Shown: positions 63,054-64,000 of the stretch, in pieces
Numbering within the stretch: the stretch's first letter is position 1
Layout: each line of letters starts with the position of its first letter
Source: Streptomyces tendae
Lineage (GTDB): Bacteria > Actinomycetota > Actinomycetes > Streptomycetales > Streptomycetaceae
Direction of reading: 5' to 3'
Length of the DNA stretch: 64,000 bases
Assembly: GCF_008632955.1 (NCBI RefSeq)
Contig: NZ_CP043959.1
Span: 5,704,001-5,768,000 of the forward strand
The notes under the pieces: generated by a model
Database searches by the model: none
What the model was told of the DNA's origin: nothing
The model's input: only the letters and a program-made list of their open reading frames with translations
Position numbers and translations under genes: made by a program

Positions 63054-63700
63054 AACTGATCACACCCTTGGTCGGTTCGGCTTCGCCGGCCCGGGCGACG
63101 CATCCCCGCGCACCCCGCCAGAACCATCGTGCCACCAACAGGGCCGCCCTATGCGGCCGCTGACACATCGTCCGTCCCACGGCGCCGTCGCCGTCGCCGG
63201 GACTCCGGGTGCGGCGCGGCCCCGTACGGGCCTTGCCGGAACCAATGTCTGCGTTTCGCACGGCAATTCGAGGGAGGATCCGCGCAGGGAATTCGGCGAT
63301 TTCTTTCCCGCGTCCACACAACGCGTTCGCAGGTAATTCGAATTGCCGGTACCCCACCCCGACAGACGTACGGACCAAGGGGGCAGGACCCAGCCAAGGC
63401 GGACATATCACCGGAGTCGCCGCCCGGCCCCATGACCCGAATGACGGGGATGAATCCTGACAAGCACGGTGGTGGCGGGCACCAACATGGCGGCCGTGCA
63501 CATGCGTTGCCCCTCGCCCGGAAGGCATGCGCGCTTTACCGAATCCGGGGTACTCGAACGGGACAACCAGGAATGACGTCGGGCGTTTTACGGATTCCCG
63601 AGGACAACGCTAGGGTGCCTGAGATGTTCCACGCTGCCTCGTCCCCCGCAAGCGCAGCGAGCTCCCCGATCGCCTCCCCGAGTTCCCGCCGGGAGGGTCA
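63054..63700. other. 647-bp intergenic region
   Basis: AT-richer patches at about 63240-63350 and 63525-63620 indicate regulatory DNA for the divergent 64-aa gene and the acyltransferase gene. Several short ORFs exist but none combines a ribosome site with streptomycete codon bias. No RNA gene is recognised. Confidence 0.45.
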
Positions 63701-64000
63701 GTGACGAACTCGCAGCGACCGTACGGCAACAGCAGGACGCCGCTCCCCCCGGCACAGGCGCCGGCGAACGGGGTGCCGAGTCCGCGCACCCCGCCCCAGG
63801 AGGGCACCCGGCCCGCTCCGGGCGGCAGACCGCGCGACGCCTACTTCGACAACGCCAAGTACCTGGCGATCGTGCTGGTGGCCGTCGGCCACGCGTGGGG
63901 GCAGATCCTGGACGACGGTGCGGTGGAGACCGCCTACCGCGTCGTCTACCTGTTCCACATGCCGGCGTTCATCCTGATCTCCGGCTACTTCTCGCGCGGT
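63701..64000 (+). CDS. Acyltransferase family protein (N-terminal part, runs off window)
   Basis: GTG 63701 follows GGGAGGGTCA. About 40 Pro/Ser-rich residues lead into DAYFDNAKYLAIVLVAVGHA, the acyltransferase-3 opening with its conserved His, then VYLFHMPAFILISGYFSRG. The C-terminal rest lies outside. It is the third acyltransferase-3 protein in the window, and the start pattern (DNAKYLAI) resembles the OpgC/fucose-O-acyltransferase side of the family. Confidence 0.85.
   Translation, partial: MTNSQRPYGNSRTPLPPAQAPANGVPSPRTPPQEGTRPAPGGRPRDAYFDNAKYLAIVLVAVGHAWGQILDDGAVETAYRVVYLFHMPAFILISGYFSRG

Overview
The window is a stretch of a Streptomyces chromosome. The evidence is the very high GC, GTG/ATG starts with purine-rich ribosome sites, leaderless-type promoters, and a gene order matching my memory of the S. 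coelicolor leuS-to-tig interval (about SCO2571-SCO2620). The matched landmarks are proA/proB, obg-rpmA-rplU, rne, rodA-mrdA-mreDCB, ndk, folC, valS, clpX-clpP2-clpP1 and tig. Most housekeeping genes lie on the minus strand. Orthology is from memory, not from a search.

Layout. 1-6 kb: 5'-part of leuS with a newly read Leu-rich leader peptide and attenuator, then a divergent two-gene redox module (cytochrome b-like membrane protein plus NuoF-like/ferredoxin protein). 6-7 kb: two identical tRNA-Ala(GGC) genes around a pair of tiny zinc-binding proteins. 7-17.5 kb: histidine phosphatase, rsfS, LCP-LytR_C protein, nadD, a 54-aa membrane protein, an M48 protease (+), two spore-wall-type membrane proteins, proA, a hypothetical and proB. 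17.8-27.4 kb: an accessory island of cell-surface polymer genes (glycerophosphotransferase-like, two mosaic Stealth phosphotransferases, CDP-alcohol phosphatidyltransferase, acyltransferase-SGNH) that separates proB from obg. 27.5-36 kb: obg, rpmA, rplU, a broken nucleotidyltransferase, RNase E and a radical-SAM-associated protein. 36-42 kb: a hydrophobic repeat protein, a DUF2637-like protein, a radical SAM protein and a broken CYTH-CHAD protein. 42-49 kb: the cell-shape cluster. 49-55 kb: ndk, a DUF4233-like protein, folC, an acyltransferase and valS. 55-57.6 kb: two paralogous Pro/Gln/Gly-rich membrane proteins. 57.6-62.3 kb: clpX, clpP2, clpP1 and tig. 62.4-64 kb: tRNA-Pro, tRNA-Gly, a 64-aa membrane protein and the start of an acyltransferase.

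A common theme is building the cell envelope: mre/rod/PBP2, the LCP ligase, the two SCO2583/SCO2584-type proteins and the phosphopolymer island lie within 40 kb. A second theme is protein quality control (clp, trigger factor, M48 protease). The best leads for new biology are the leu leader upstream of leuS, the YRWVLTPxGH repeat protein, the gene-converted Stealth pair, an activator-like site upstream of clpP1, and alternative hairpins between clpP2 and clpX.

Sequence-quality caution: five accessory genes together carry eight small deletions, mostly in G/C runs, whereas all housekeeping frames are intact. These genes may be real decaying copies or sequencing/assembly artefacts.
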